Below, one piece after another: positions 23,196 to 31,687 of a stretch of 64,000 bases of DNA; within the stretch, counting starts at the first letter, position 1, and each line of letters begins with the position of its first letter. This stretch comes from Bog-473 sp963755375 (GTDB lineage Bacteria > Actinomycetota > Acidimicrobiia > Acidimicrobiales > RAAP-2): positions 1,984,001 through 2,048,000 of the forward strand of contig CAVWKG010000016.1 of the NCBI GenBank assembly GCA_963755375.1. Direction: 5' to 3'. The notes beneath the pieces were generated by a model that did no database searches, was not told the origin of the DNA, and saw only the letters and a list, made by a program, of their open reading frames with translations. Both the position numbers and the translations under genes were made by a program.

Positions 23196-24767
23196 CTACA
23201 GCGTGACGCGGTGGATGTCGAGGATGCCCTCGTCTCCGCGCAGCTGATCCATCACGTTGTCGGGCGTCGGGTTCGTCGTGGAGATCACCATCATCGCGGT
23301 GGAGGACTCCGGGCTCGGCCCGACGGCCATCGACGAGATGGAGATGCCAGCCGTCCCCAGCGCCGTCCCCACGATCCCGATGACGCCCGGACGGTCGTCG
23401 TTGCGCACCACGAGCATGTGGGTGGACGGCGGAACCTCGACCATGTGCTCGTCGACGATGACGATACGGGGCTCGGTGCGCAGGCCGGCGGTGATGAGCG
23501 TGCCGGCGACCGAGTGCGAGCCCGAGCGCAAGGTGATGAGCGACTTGTAGTCGTGCGATGTCGCCGTGGATGACTCGCGCACCTGCAGGCCGCGTTGCTC
23601 GGCCAACTGGGGCGCGTTCACGTAGGAAACCGGCACCTCGGTCGAGCCGCCGAAGATGCCCTTGAGGACCGACAACGTCAAGATGCCCGTGCTCTCCCCC
23701 GCCAGCTCGCCCTGGTACTCCATGTCGATGGCGTCGGGCAGACCGTCGTGCAGGCCGACGAAGAAGCGGCCGAGCTGCTCGGCCAGCCCCATGAAGCCGC
23801 GCACCACATCGGTGACGTCGCGCGCCGCCACGTTGACCGCATACGGCACGAAGTCGCCGTCCAGCGCCAGCAGCACCTGCTCCGCGATGGTGACGCCAGC
23901 CTTGTCCTGCGCCTCTTCGGTCGACGCGCCCAGGTGGGGCGAGACGACGACCTGCGGCAGCTCGAAGAGCGGCGATTCGGTACACGGCTCCTTGGCGAAG
24001 ACGTCGAGGCCGGCCCCGGCCACGATGCCGTCACGGATGGCCTCGGCCAGCGCGTCCTCGTCGACGATGCCGCCGCGGGCGGTGTTGACGATGCGGATGC
24101 CGGGCTTGGCCTTGGCCAGGAGGTCGCGGCCGAACAGCCCGATGGTCTCGGGCGTCTTGGGCGTGTGGATGGAGACGAAGTCCGCCTCGCCCACGAGCTC
24201 CTCGATGCTGACCAGGCGCACCCCCATGGCCCGCGCCCGCTCCTGGGACACGAAGGGGTCGAAGCCGATGAGCTCCATGCCGAAGGCGTGGGCGCGCTGC
24301 GCCACCAGCGAGCCGGCCCGGCCGAGACCCACCACGCCCAACACCTTGCCGTGCAGCTCGACGCCCTCCCACTTCGAACGCTCCCAGCGCCCGGCGACGA
24401 GGGCGCTGTGCGCCTGCGGGATGTTGCGCGCCTGGGCCAGCAGCAGCGCCATGGCCTGCTCGGCGACCGAGAGGATGTTCGACGTGGGGGCGTTGACCAC
24501 CATGACGCCGCGCCCGGTGGCCGCATCGACGTCGACGTTGTCGAGCCCGACGCCGGCCCGCCCCACGACGGCCAGCGTCGTCCCGGCGGCCAGCACCTCG
24601 CCCGTCACCTGCGTGGCGGAGCGGATGATCAGCGCCTGCGCGCCCACCACCGCACCGAGCAGTTGCTCGGGGCTCAGGCCCTCCTGCACGTCGACCTCGT
24701 GGCCCGCCTCGGCCAGCAGGTCGAGCCCGCTCTGCGCGATCTTCTCCGTTACCAGTACCCGTGCCAC
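23196..24767 (-). CDS. serA: D-3-phosphoglycerate dehydrogenase
   Basis: A 523-residue SerA of the long type. The NAD-binding motif is GVVGLGRAGSLVAQRA; catalytic residues lie in NTARGGIVDEDAL and in the His of VVSPHLGASTEEAQ. After the catalytic domains come the allosteric substrate-binding (ASB) region and a C-terminal ACT domain (MLVVRNDDRPGVIGIVGTAL) that binds serine, as in mycobacterial SerA. It oxidises 3-phosphoglycerate as the first step of serine synthesis; SerC at 26.0 kb provides the second. It starts 35 bases after the aminotransferase gene, probably one operon. Confidence 0.96.
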   Translation of the reverse strand: MARVLVTEKIAQSGLDLLAEAGHEVDVQEGLSPEQLLGAVVGAQALIIRSATQVTGEVLAAGTTLAVVGRAGVGLDNVDVDAATGRGVMVVNAPTSNILSVAEQAMALLLAQARNIPQAHSALVAGRWERSKWEGVELHGKVLGVVGLGRAGSLVAQRAHAFGMELIGFDPFVSQERARAMGVRLVSIEELVGEADFVSIHTPKTPETIGLFGRDLLAKAKPGIRIVNTARGGIVDEDALAEAIRDGIVAGAGLDVFAKEPCTESPLFELPQVVVSPHLGASTEEAQDKAGVTIAEQVLLALDGDFVPYAVNVAARDVTDVVRGFMGLAEQLGRFFVGLHDGLPDAIDMEYQGELAGESTGILTLSVLKGIFGGSTEVPVSYVNAPQLAEQRGLQVRESSTATSHDYKSLITLRSGSHSVAGTLITAGLRTEPRIVIVDEHMVEVPPSTHMLVVRNDDRPGVIGIVGTALGTAGISISSMAVGPSPESSTAMMVISTTNPTPDNVMDQLRGDEGILDIHRVTL

Positions 24768-24802
24768 CGCGGTGGTCTCCTCACTCCCCCGGCTTGTGTC
24801 GG

Positions 24803-26032
24803 TCAGTCTTGCGCCTCGGCGAAGAGCGAGGCCAACCGGCTCACGCCCTCGACCAGGTCGTCGTCGCCCAGCGCGTAGGACATACGGAAGTAGCCCGGTG
24901 CGCCGAACGCCTCTCCGGGCACGACCGCCACCTTGGCTTCGTTGATGCAGAGCTCAGCCAACTCCGCGCTGCTCGCCGGACGTTGTCCCCGGAGGCTCCG
25001 ACCGAGCAGCCCCTTGACCGACGGGTAGGCGTAGAACGCGCCCTGGGGCTCCACGCACACGACGCCCTCGATGTCGTTGAGCATCGACGTGATGGTCAAC
25101 CGCCGGCGGTCGAAGGCCGCCCGCATCATGGCGACGTCGTCGAGGTTGCCGGCCACCGCGGCCAACGCGGCGCGCTGCGACACGTTGGACACGTTGGAGG
25201 TCTCGTGGCTCTGGATGTTGGTGGCGGCCCCAATGGCGTCGGTCGGGCCGATGAGCCATCCCACCCGCCAGCCGGTCATGGCATAGGTCTTGGCCACGCC
25301 GTTGGCCACCAGGCACCGGTCGGCCAGCTCGGGGACGAGCACGGGCATGGAGTGGTGCTCGGCACCGCCGTAGACGAGATGCTCGTAGATCTCGTCGGTC
25401 AGCACCCAGATCCCCTTGCTCACCGCCCAGCGGCCGATGGCCTGGATCTCCTCGCGCGGATACACCGCCCCGGTGGGGTTGGACGGCGACACGAAGAGCA
25501 GTGCCTTGGTGTCGGGGGTCCAGGCCGCCTCGAGGTCGTCGACCGAGGAGCGAAAGCCGGTCGTCTCGTCGGACGACACCACGACCGGTGTCCCACCCGC
25601 CAGGGCTATGGACTCGGGGTACGTCGTCCAGTAGGGGGCGAGCACCAGGACCTCGTCGCCGGGGTCGCACAGCACGGCGAACGCGTTGGCCACCGCCTGC
25701 TTCCCGCCGTTGGTGACGAGCACCTGGCCGGCGGTCACCTCGTAGCCCGAGTCGCGCAGCGTCTTGGCGGCGATCGCCTCGCGCAGCGCCGGAATCCCGG
25801 CCGTCGGCGTGTAATGGTGGTTGGCCGGCTCACGGCAGGCGGCGACCGCCGCCTCCACGATGTGCGCGGGCGTCGCGAAGTCCGGCTCGCCCGCGCCGAA
25901 GCCGATGACGTGTTCCCCCGCCGCCTGCAACGCCTTGGCCTTCGCATCCACGGCGAGGGTGGCCGAGGGCGCCACGGCGGCGGCCCGGCGAGAGATCCGG
26001 CGGAGCTCGGTCGTCGAAGGGGTGGTCGTCAC
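24803..26032 (-). CDS. Class I PLP aminotransferase, aspartate aminotransferase-like
   Basis: A 409-residue fold-type I aminotransferase: GFGAGEPDFATPAHIVEAAV at the N-terminus, SPSNPTGAVYPREE for cofactor and substrate contacts, the PLP lysine in NGVAKTYAMTGWRVGW, and an Arg in GYFRMSYALG that binds the substrate carboxylate. It matches the Ib aspartate aminotransferase subgroup. The GTG start at 26032 is only 6 bases from the divergent serC start, so at least one of the two mRNAs must be leaderless or nearly so. It lies upstream of serA on the same strand. Confidence 0.9.
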   Translation of the reverse strand: MTTTPSTTELRRISRRAAAVAPSATLAVDAKAKALQAAGEHVIGFGAGEPDFATPAHIVEAAVAACREPANHHYTPTAGIPALREAIAAKTLRDSGYEVTAGQVLVTNGGKQAVANAFAVLCDPGDEVLVLAPYWTTYPESIALAGGTPVVVSSDETTGFRSSVDDLEAAWTPDTKALLFVSPSNPTGAVYPREEIQAIGRWAVSKGIWVLTDEIYEHLVYGGAEHHSMPVLVPELADRCLVANGVAKTYAMTGWRVGWLIGPTDAIGAATNIQSHETSNVSNVSQRAALAAVAGNLDDVAMMRAAFDRRRLTITSMLNDIEGVVCVEPQGAFYAYPSVKGLLGRSLRGQRPASSAELAELCINEAKVAVVPGEAFGAPGYFRMSYALGDDDLVEGVSRLASLFAEAQD

Positions 26033-26038
26033 GATGCA

Positions 26039-27175
26039 ATGATCTCATACGTGCCAGACGTCACCATTCCCCCCGAATTGCTGCCCTCCGACGGCCGTTT
26101 CGGGTCCGGGCCCTCCAAGGTCCGGCCCGCGCAGGTCGACGCGCTCGCCGGCGTGGCCACGACCTACATGGGCACCAGCCACCGCCAGAAAACGGTGAAG
26201 GCACAGGTAGGCCGGGTGCGCGCCGGGATGCGCCAGCTCTTCTCCCTCCCCGACGGGTACGAGGTCGTCCTCGGCAACGGGGGGACGACCTGCTTCTGGG
26301 ACGCCGCCACCTTCGGGCTGATCGAGGAGCAGAGCCAGCATCTCAGCTTCGGCGAGTTCTCCTCCAAGTTCGCCGCCTGCGCCAAGGCGGCGCCGCACCT
26401 CAAGGACCCACAGGTCATCGAGTCGGCGGTCGGCACCCATCCCAAGCCGGTGGCCGACCCCTCGGTCGACCTCTACGCGCTGACCCACAACGAGACCTCC
26501 ACCGGTGTGTCGATGCCCATCCGGCGGCCGCAGGGTCCAGACGGAGGCGGGCTGGTGGCGGTGGACGGCACCTCGGGTGCCGGCGGCCTGCGGGTCGATC
26601 CCGCCGAGTTCGACGCCTACTACCTCGCCCCGCAGAAGTGCTTCGCCGGCGACGGTGGCCTCTGGATCGCCCTCATGTCGCCCGCCGCGCTCGAGCGGGT
26701 GGAGCGCATCGCCGTCTCGGGCCGGTGGATCCCCACCTTCTTGGACCTCAAGACGGCGGTCGACAACTCGGTGCTGGACCAGACGTACAACACGCCGGCG
26801 TTGGCCACCATCTTCCTGCTGGCCGAGCAGCTCGACTGGATGAACGGCAACGGCGGCCTGGAGTGGACCGCCTCGCGCTGCGACCGCTCCGCCGAGATCC
26901 TCTACACGTGGGCGGAGCAGTCCGGCTTCGCCCGGCCGTTCGTCGAGAACCCGGCCGATCGCAGCCACGTCGTAGGCACCATTGATTTTGTGGACGCGGT
27001 GGACGCCGCCGCAGTGGCGGCCGTGCTGCGGGCCAACGGGATCGTCGACACCGAGCCGTATCGCAAGCTCGGGCGCAACCAGCTGCGGATCGCCATGTTC
27101 CCGGCCATCGAGCCCGACGACGTCGCCTCGCTCTGCGGCTGCATCACGCACGTGGTGGGCGCGCTGGCGGACTGA
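26039..27175 (+). CDS. serC: Phosphoserine aminotransferase
   Basis: A 378-residue SerC of the actinobacterial type: SDGRFGSGPSKVRPAQVDAL near the N-terminus, YEVVLGNGGTTCFWDAATFG, HNETSTGVSMP, the PLP lysine in YLAPQKCFAGDGGLWIALMS, and the C-terminal NGIVDTEPYRKLGRNQLRIA with AMFPAIEPDDV. It resembles mycobacterial SerC closely in length and motifs. It converts 3-phosphohydroxypyruvate and glutamate to phosphoserine, after SerA. ATG at 26039 is preferred for length; GTG at 26051 is an alternative that would leave more room for the divergent promoter. Confidence 0.95.
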   Translation: MISYVPDVTIPPELLPSDGRFGSGPSKVRPAQVDALAGVATTYMGTSHRQKTVKAQVGRVRAGMRQLFSLPDGYEVVLGNGGTTCFWDAATFGLIEEQSQHLSFGEFSSKFAACAKAAPHLKDPQVIESAVGTHPKPVADPSVDLYALTHNETSTGVSMPIRRPQGPDGGGLVAVDGTSGAGGLRVDPAEFDAYYLAPQKCFAGDGGLWIALMSPAALERVERIAVSGRWIPTFLDLKTAVDNSVLDQTYNTPALATIFLLAEQLDWMNGNGGLEWTASRCDRSAEILYTWAEQSGFARPFVENPADRSHVVGTIDFVDAVDAAAVAAVLRANGIVDTEPYRKLGRNQLRIAMFPAIEPDDVASLCGCITHVVGALAD

Positions 27176-27289
27176 AGGCGGCGCGTCGGACGCCGCGGCC
27201 CCCGCGCCAGAGGAATGGTGCTACCCCCAGCACACAGACGGGTGAGGGCACCCTGGCCAGGCCGGCGACCTCTCTGTACTATACCGAGT

Positions 27290-27327
27290 ATGGTGGCCCA
27301 CGGGCCGAGAAAGTGGAGGTCAGAGCC

Positions 27328-27331
<4 letters not shown>
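27290..27331 (+). CDS. Possible upstream ORF coupled to the ABC transporter ATPase
   Basis: A 13-codon frame (MVAHGPRKWRSEP), ATG 27290 to TGA 27331, whose stop overlaps the TTG start of the ATPase gene (ccTTGAgc). A -10-like TACTAT at 27277-27282 ends 7 bases before the ATG, so the mRNA could be leaderless. The GGAGG inside this frame (27315-27319) serves the TTG start. Coupled translation is inferred; a chance frame is possible. Confidence 0.35.
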
Positions 27332-28301
<970 letters not shown>

Positions 28302-28305
<4 letters not shown>

Positions 28306-29510
28306 CGACCATCGCCGACGTCGGCACACCGGGTCCCGCCCCCACCCCGATCCCGGCGGAGACGCGGGGCGATCACCGCGGCTTGTGGATCCCGACCTGG
28401 GGCATGGTCACCACGCGCTTCATGGAGCTGCGCAAGCGGCGCGGGCTGATGATCGCCCTCATCGCGGTGAACATCGGCATCCCCGTCGTCTTCCTCGGCG
28501 TGCGGCTCGTCTCCCACGCCGTCGCCCCCAAGTCCTACGGGCCCGCCGGCGGCTACAGCATCTTCACCACGTTGGTGGCCGGCTTCATGTACGTCTTCGG
28601 GTTCGTCGTGGCGGCGGTCGTGGGCTGCACGGCGGGGTCGGTCGACCTCACCGAGGGGATGTTCCGCCATCTGGTCATCACCGGCCGTTCCCGGCTGGCC
28701 CTGTACTTCGCGCGCATCCCGGCCGGGCTGGCCATCGTCATTGCCATGGTGGCGGTCGGCTACACCATCGTCTGTGCCGTGTGCGTGTTCGCCGCGCCGA
28801 CGCAGCTCAACTACGACGGCGTCAACGTCCCCGCGGGGCTGTCGCGTCCGGCCCTGGACAGCTGGGCGGCGTCGCACGCCGACAAGGTCATCTGCAATTT
28901 CAACTTCAACGGGGGCCAAGGGCTGAACGGCCCGCCGCCGAACGTCCCGTGCGGCAACGGACAGAGCAGCGGTCCCCCGCCGGGGACCGTGATCCAGACG
29001 AAGGGCGGGGGGACGGTCACCGTGCCCGGCAACGAATCGCCGGCCCAGATTCGGGCGTTCGCGGTCTCGGTCGCCAATCAGGACTACGCCGACTACCACA
29101 CGAACTTCCTGGTCCCCTCGACCACGTTGATGGTCGAAGTCGGGCTGTGGATCGCGCTCGAGGCGACCATCGGGTTCATGGTCGGCCTCGGGCTGGCCTC
29201 GCTCATGGGTCAGAGGACGGTGGCGGTGATCCTCCTCATCGTGTTGGAACTGATCCTGACGCCCATCTTCAGCCGCCACATCATCTCGCACCTGCTCAAC
29301 GTGCAGCGGGGGATCGTGGGCGTGGCCATGGCCCACATCGAGCCGGGAGGTCTCCCGACGCCGTTCAGCGGGGGCGGCGGGGGTGGCGGGGGGCCCGGAG
29401 TGAACCCGCTGATCCCCGAGTCCACCCTGGCGTCGTCGCTGGTGATCGTGGGCTGGATCGTGTTCTGGACCGCCATCGGCGCCTGGCGGATGAAGACCAG
29501 GGACGCCTGA
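28302..29510 (+). CDS. ABC transporter permease
   Basis: A 402-residue integral membrane protein. Helices are evident at GLMIALIAVNIGIPVVFLGV, TTLVAGFMYVFGFVVAAVVG, IPAGLAIVIAMVAVGYTIVC, LWIALEATIGFMVGLGLASL, TVAVILLIVLELILTPIFSR and near the C-terminus SSLVIVGWIVFWTAIGAW. Between helices 3 and 4 is a large Gly/Pro/Asn-rich extracytoplasmic loop (about residues 170-270) with two cysteines that could form a disulphide, and a glycine run (GGGGGGGGPG) lies before the last helix. It is paired with the overlapping ATPase gene. This is an ABC-2-like exporter with an unusually large loop. Confidence 0.85.
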
Positions 29511-29525
29511 GCAGCCCGCGCATGC

Positions 29526-30404
29526 TCAGCCGATGCCGTAGCCGACCGAGGCGAGCAGCTGCTCGCTTTCGTCCCACAAGCGCGTCGCCGCCTCGTCGTC
29601 GCGAGCCTGTCGGCTCATATGTCCCGGCTTGGAACGGACCCAGTACTGACCCGTCTTCCCGGCGACGTCGGGGGACGTGGCCAGGTAGAGCGAGGTCTTG
29701 GCGCCCCGCTTGGGGCTGATCTCGAAGGGGCGGACCAGCCGCATGCCGAAGCCCATGAACCCGTGCAGGTCGCCGTCCATACCGAAGCTGCTGCGGACCG
29801 GGCCGGGATGGGCGGCGTTGACGGTGACGGCGTCGCCACCGGCGTCGAGTCGGGCGGCCAGTTGGCGGGTGAACAGGACGTTGGCGAGCTTCGAGCGGCA
29901 GTAGGCCTCCATCGCCTCGTAGTGCTTCTTGCTCTGGAGGTCCTCGAAGCGCATGCCACGGCGGGCCGCATGGTGCCCCACCGAGGTCAGGTTGATGATG
30001 CGGGACGGCACGCCGGCGCGTAGCCGGGGCAGCAAGAGGTTGGTGAGGGAGAAGTGACCCAGATGGTTGACCCCGAACGTGTACTCGAACCCCTGCGCCG
30101 TCTCCTGGCGCGCCGACCAGGTCCCGCCGGCGTTGTTGACGAGGACGTCGAGGCGGTCCCAGCGGGTCCGGATCTCCTCGGCTGCCTTGCGGACCGAGGC
30201 CAGGTCGGCCAGGTCGAGGGGCACGACGTGGACGTCGTCGTTCCAAGTCCGTCGCGTGACCTCCCGGGCCGCCGCCTCCGCCTTCGCCTGGTTCCGGCAG
30301 GCGAGCACCGTCGTCGCCTCCTGGGCGGCCAGGCCGACGACCGTCTCGAACCCGATGCCGACATTGGACCCGGTGACGACGACGACCTTGCCTTGCATGC
30401 TCAT
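29526..30404 (-). CDS. SDR family oxidoreductase
   Basis: A 292-residue classical/extended short-chain dehydrogenase: VVVVTGSNVGIGFETVVGLA (TGxxxGxG cofactor motif), LACRNQAKAEAAAREVTRRT with an Arg suited to NADP, VLVNNAGGTW (NNAG), ITSVGHHAA-like Ser region (NLTSVGHHAARRG), and the catalytic YxxxK in AYCRSKLANVLFTRQLA. It matches the retinol dehydrogenase/WW-domain-oxidoreductase-like group common in Actinobacteria. Substrate unknown. ATG at 30404. No operon partner within 80 bases. Confidence 0.9.
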   Translation of the reverse strand: MSMQGKVVVVTGSNVGIGFETVVGLAAQEATTVLACRNQAKAEAAAREVTRRTWNDDVHVVPLDLADLASVRKAAEEIRTRWDRLDVLVNNAGGTWSARQETAQGFEYTFGVNHLGHFSLTNLLLPRLRAGVPSRIINLTSVGHHAARRGMRFEDLQSKKHYEAMEAYCRSKLANVLFTRQLAARLDAGGDAVTVNAAHPGPVRSSFGMDGDLHGFMGFGMRLVRPFEISPKRGAKTSLYLATSPDVAGKTGQYWVRSKPGHMSRQARDDEAATRLWDESEQLLASVGYGIG

Positions 30405-30491
30405 GGGGGACGTCCAGTCTCGAAGGGGGCGTGCGACTGACTTTTTTAGCCTCGATCCGCTCCGCGATCACAACCGACCGGCGGGCGGATC

Positions 30492-31049
30492 TCAGCCGTC
30501 CGCGGGGCCGTGGACCTGCTCCCACTCCCGGGGCGGTCCGATGGCCGACGCCTCGGGCCCGAGGCGTTCCACGTAGCCGCGGTGGACGACCCGCCAGCGC
30601 TCGGGTGGCTCCCACGGCGGGTTGGTGCCCCCGCACGCGAGTACGAGGCGCTCCAGGCAGACGTGCCAGCCCGCTGCGTCACGAGCCGCCTTCCCGTGTT
30701 CGGGGAACGTCACGCGCAGGCGCAGGATGCACGCCGCCCCGTCGGGCTCGGGCTCGAGCTCGAAGCGCAGGACGTCGTCGGCCCAGCGCAGCTCCATGAG
30801 CGACGGGGGGACGAAGGCGATCATCTCGCCGTCGAAGGGCTCACCCTCGGATTGGCGGAACGAGAAGCGCAGGGCCGCCCCGGCCTGTCGTGGTCCATCG
30901 ATGGTGGTGGGGAACCACGTGGCCAGGTCCGCATCCAGGGTGAGAGCCCGCCACACCTTCTGCTGCGGATGGGCCAGCCGGCGCTCGAAGCGCAGGATCG
31001 AGACGTCCCCGGCTCGCTCGAGCAGGCCGAAGCCGTCGGCATCGGTCAT
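30492..31049 (-). CDS. SRPBCC (AHSA1-like) domain protein
   Basis: A 185-residue protein from ATG 31049, which overlaps the ArsR stop (ATGA). ILRFERRLAHPQQKVWRALT, ATWFPTTIDGPRQAGAALRF and ELRWADDVLRFELEPEPDGA follow the AHSA1/START-like fold, with WHVCLERLVLAC in the long C-terminal helix and a longer tail than the other two SRPBCC proteins here. It binds a hydrophobic ligand by family analogy; the ligand is unknown. It is the third ArsR-coupled SRPBCC gene in the window. Confidence 0.87.
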   Translation of the reverse strand: MTDADGFGLLERAGDVSILRFERRLAHPQQKVWRALTLDADLATWFPTTIDGPRQAGAALRFSFRQSEGEPFDGEMIAFVPPSLMELRWADDVLRFELEPEPDGAACILRLRVTFPEHGKAARDAAGWHVCLERLVLACGGTNPPWEPPERWRVVHRGYVERLGPEASAIGPPREWEQVHGPADG

Positions 31050-31381
31050 GCCCAGGGCCTGCTGTCGCTGTCGCTCTGCTCCATGATCTCGAGATGGCGC
31101 TCCAGGGCGTCCAGATGCCACGCCCACTGCCGGCGGTAGGGCGCCAGCCAGTCGTCGACCTCTCGCAACGGCTCGGGCCTGACGCGGTAGATCCGGCGCT
31201 GGGCGTCCGTGCGGGACTCGACGAGGCCGGCCTCCCGCAGGACCTTGAGGTGTTTGGAGACTGCCGGCTGGCTGAGCGACAGGAGGTCGACGAGGTCGCC
31301 TACCGGGCGCTCCTCCTCGGCCAGGAGATCAAGGATGCGGCGCCGGCTCGCTTCGGCCAGCACCTCAAATGTGGCCGTCAC
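31046..31381 (-). CDS. ArsR family transcriptional regulator
   Basis: A 111-residue winged-helix protein: FEVLAEASRRRILDLLAEEE, recognition helix LSQPAVSKHLKVLREAGLVE, wing TDAQRRIYRVRPE, and a C-terminal dimerisation helix with YRRQWAWHLDALERHLE. It has no Cys metal site. GTG start at 31381. The upstream inverted repeat GTATAT-N12-ATATAC differs from the operators of the other two ArsR genes. It overlaps its SRPBCC partner by 4 bases. Confidence 0.9.
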   Translation of the reverse strand: MTATFEVLAEASRRRILDLLAEEERPVGDLVDLLSLSQPAVSKHLKVLREAGLVESRTDAQRRIYRVRPEPLREVDDWLAPYRRQWAWHLDALERHLEIMEQSDSDSRPWA

Positions 31382-31386
31382 ACAGG

Positions 31387-31410
31387 GTATATTCCTATGT
31401 TGGCATATAC
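31387..31410. promoter_or_regulatory. ArsR operator/promoter, GTATAT-N12-ATATAC
   Basis: GTATAT (31387-31392) and ATATAC (31405-31410) form an inverted repeat 6-29 bases before the GTG start. The AT-rich arms can also supply a -10 element, so repressor and polymerase sites would overlap. Confidence 0.6.
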
Positions 31411-31414
31411 GTTG

Positions 31415-31678
31415 TCAAGTCGAGGCAGCGGCCTTGGCGGCAATCCGGCGCAGCGGCGGCAAGGTCGGCGGGGCCTGCTTTCGTGGCGGCAGCGTGGCCA
31501 GGAGCGACGTCGTCGCCTCGGTCACCTGCGCGACGGCGCGCTCGAACGCCTCCTCGGTCTGCGGCGACGTCGACTGGACGCCGCTGACCTTACGGACGTA
31601 CTGGCGGGCCGCCGCCTCTATTTCTTGTGGGGTGGCCACGGGCTCGAGCCCGCGGAGCGTGGTGATGTTGCGGCACAT
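31415..31678 (-). CDS. DUF2277 family protein
   Basis: An 87-residue protein starting MCRNITTLRGLEPVATPQEI, which is the diagnostic N-terminus of DUF2277 (MCRNIxTL...), followed by AAARQYVRKVSGVQSTSPQT and a helix EEAFERAVAQVTEATTSLLA. Members are small helical proteins with unknown role. The tail (PPRKQAPPTLPPL) is Pro-rich and basic. It is transcribed towards the GH5 gene and begins just upstream of the ArsR operator on the opposite side, sharing no obvious operon. Confidence 0.9.
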   Translation of the reverse strand: MCRNITTLRGLEPVATPQEIEAAARQYVRKVSGVQSTSPQTEEAFERAVAQVTEATTSLLATLPPRKQAPPTLPPLRRIAAKAAAST

Positions 31679-31687
31679 GGGGCCACC

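Noticed and set aside
24761..26038. N-terminal extension of serC by 426 codons
   Set aside because: This stretch is the antisense shadow of the aminotransferase gene, and SerC has its normal length from 26039.
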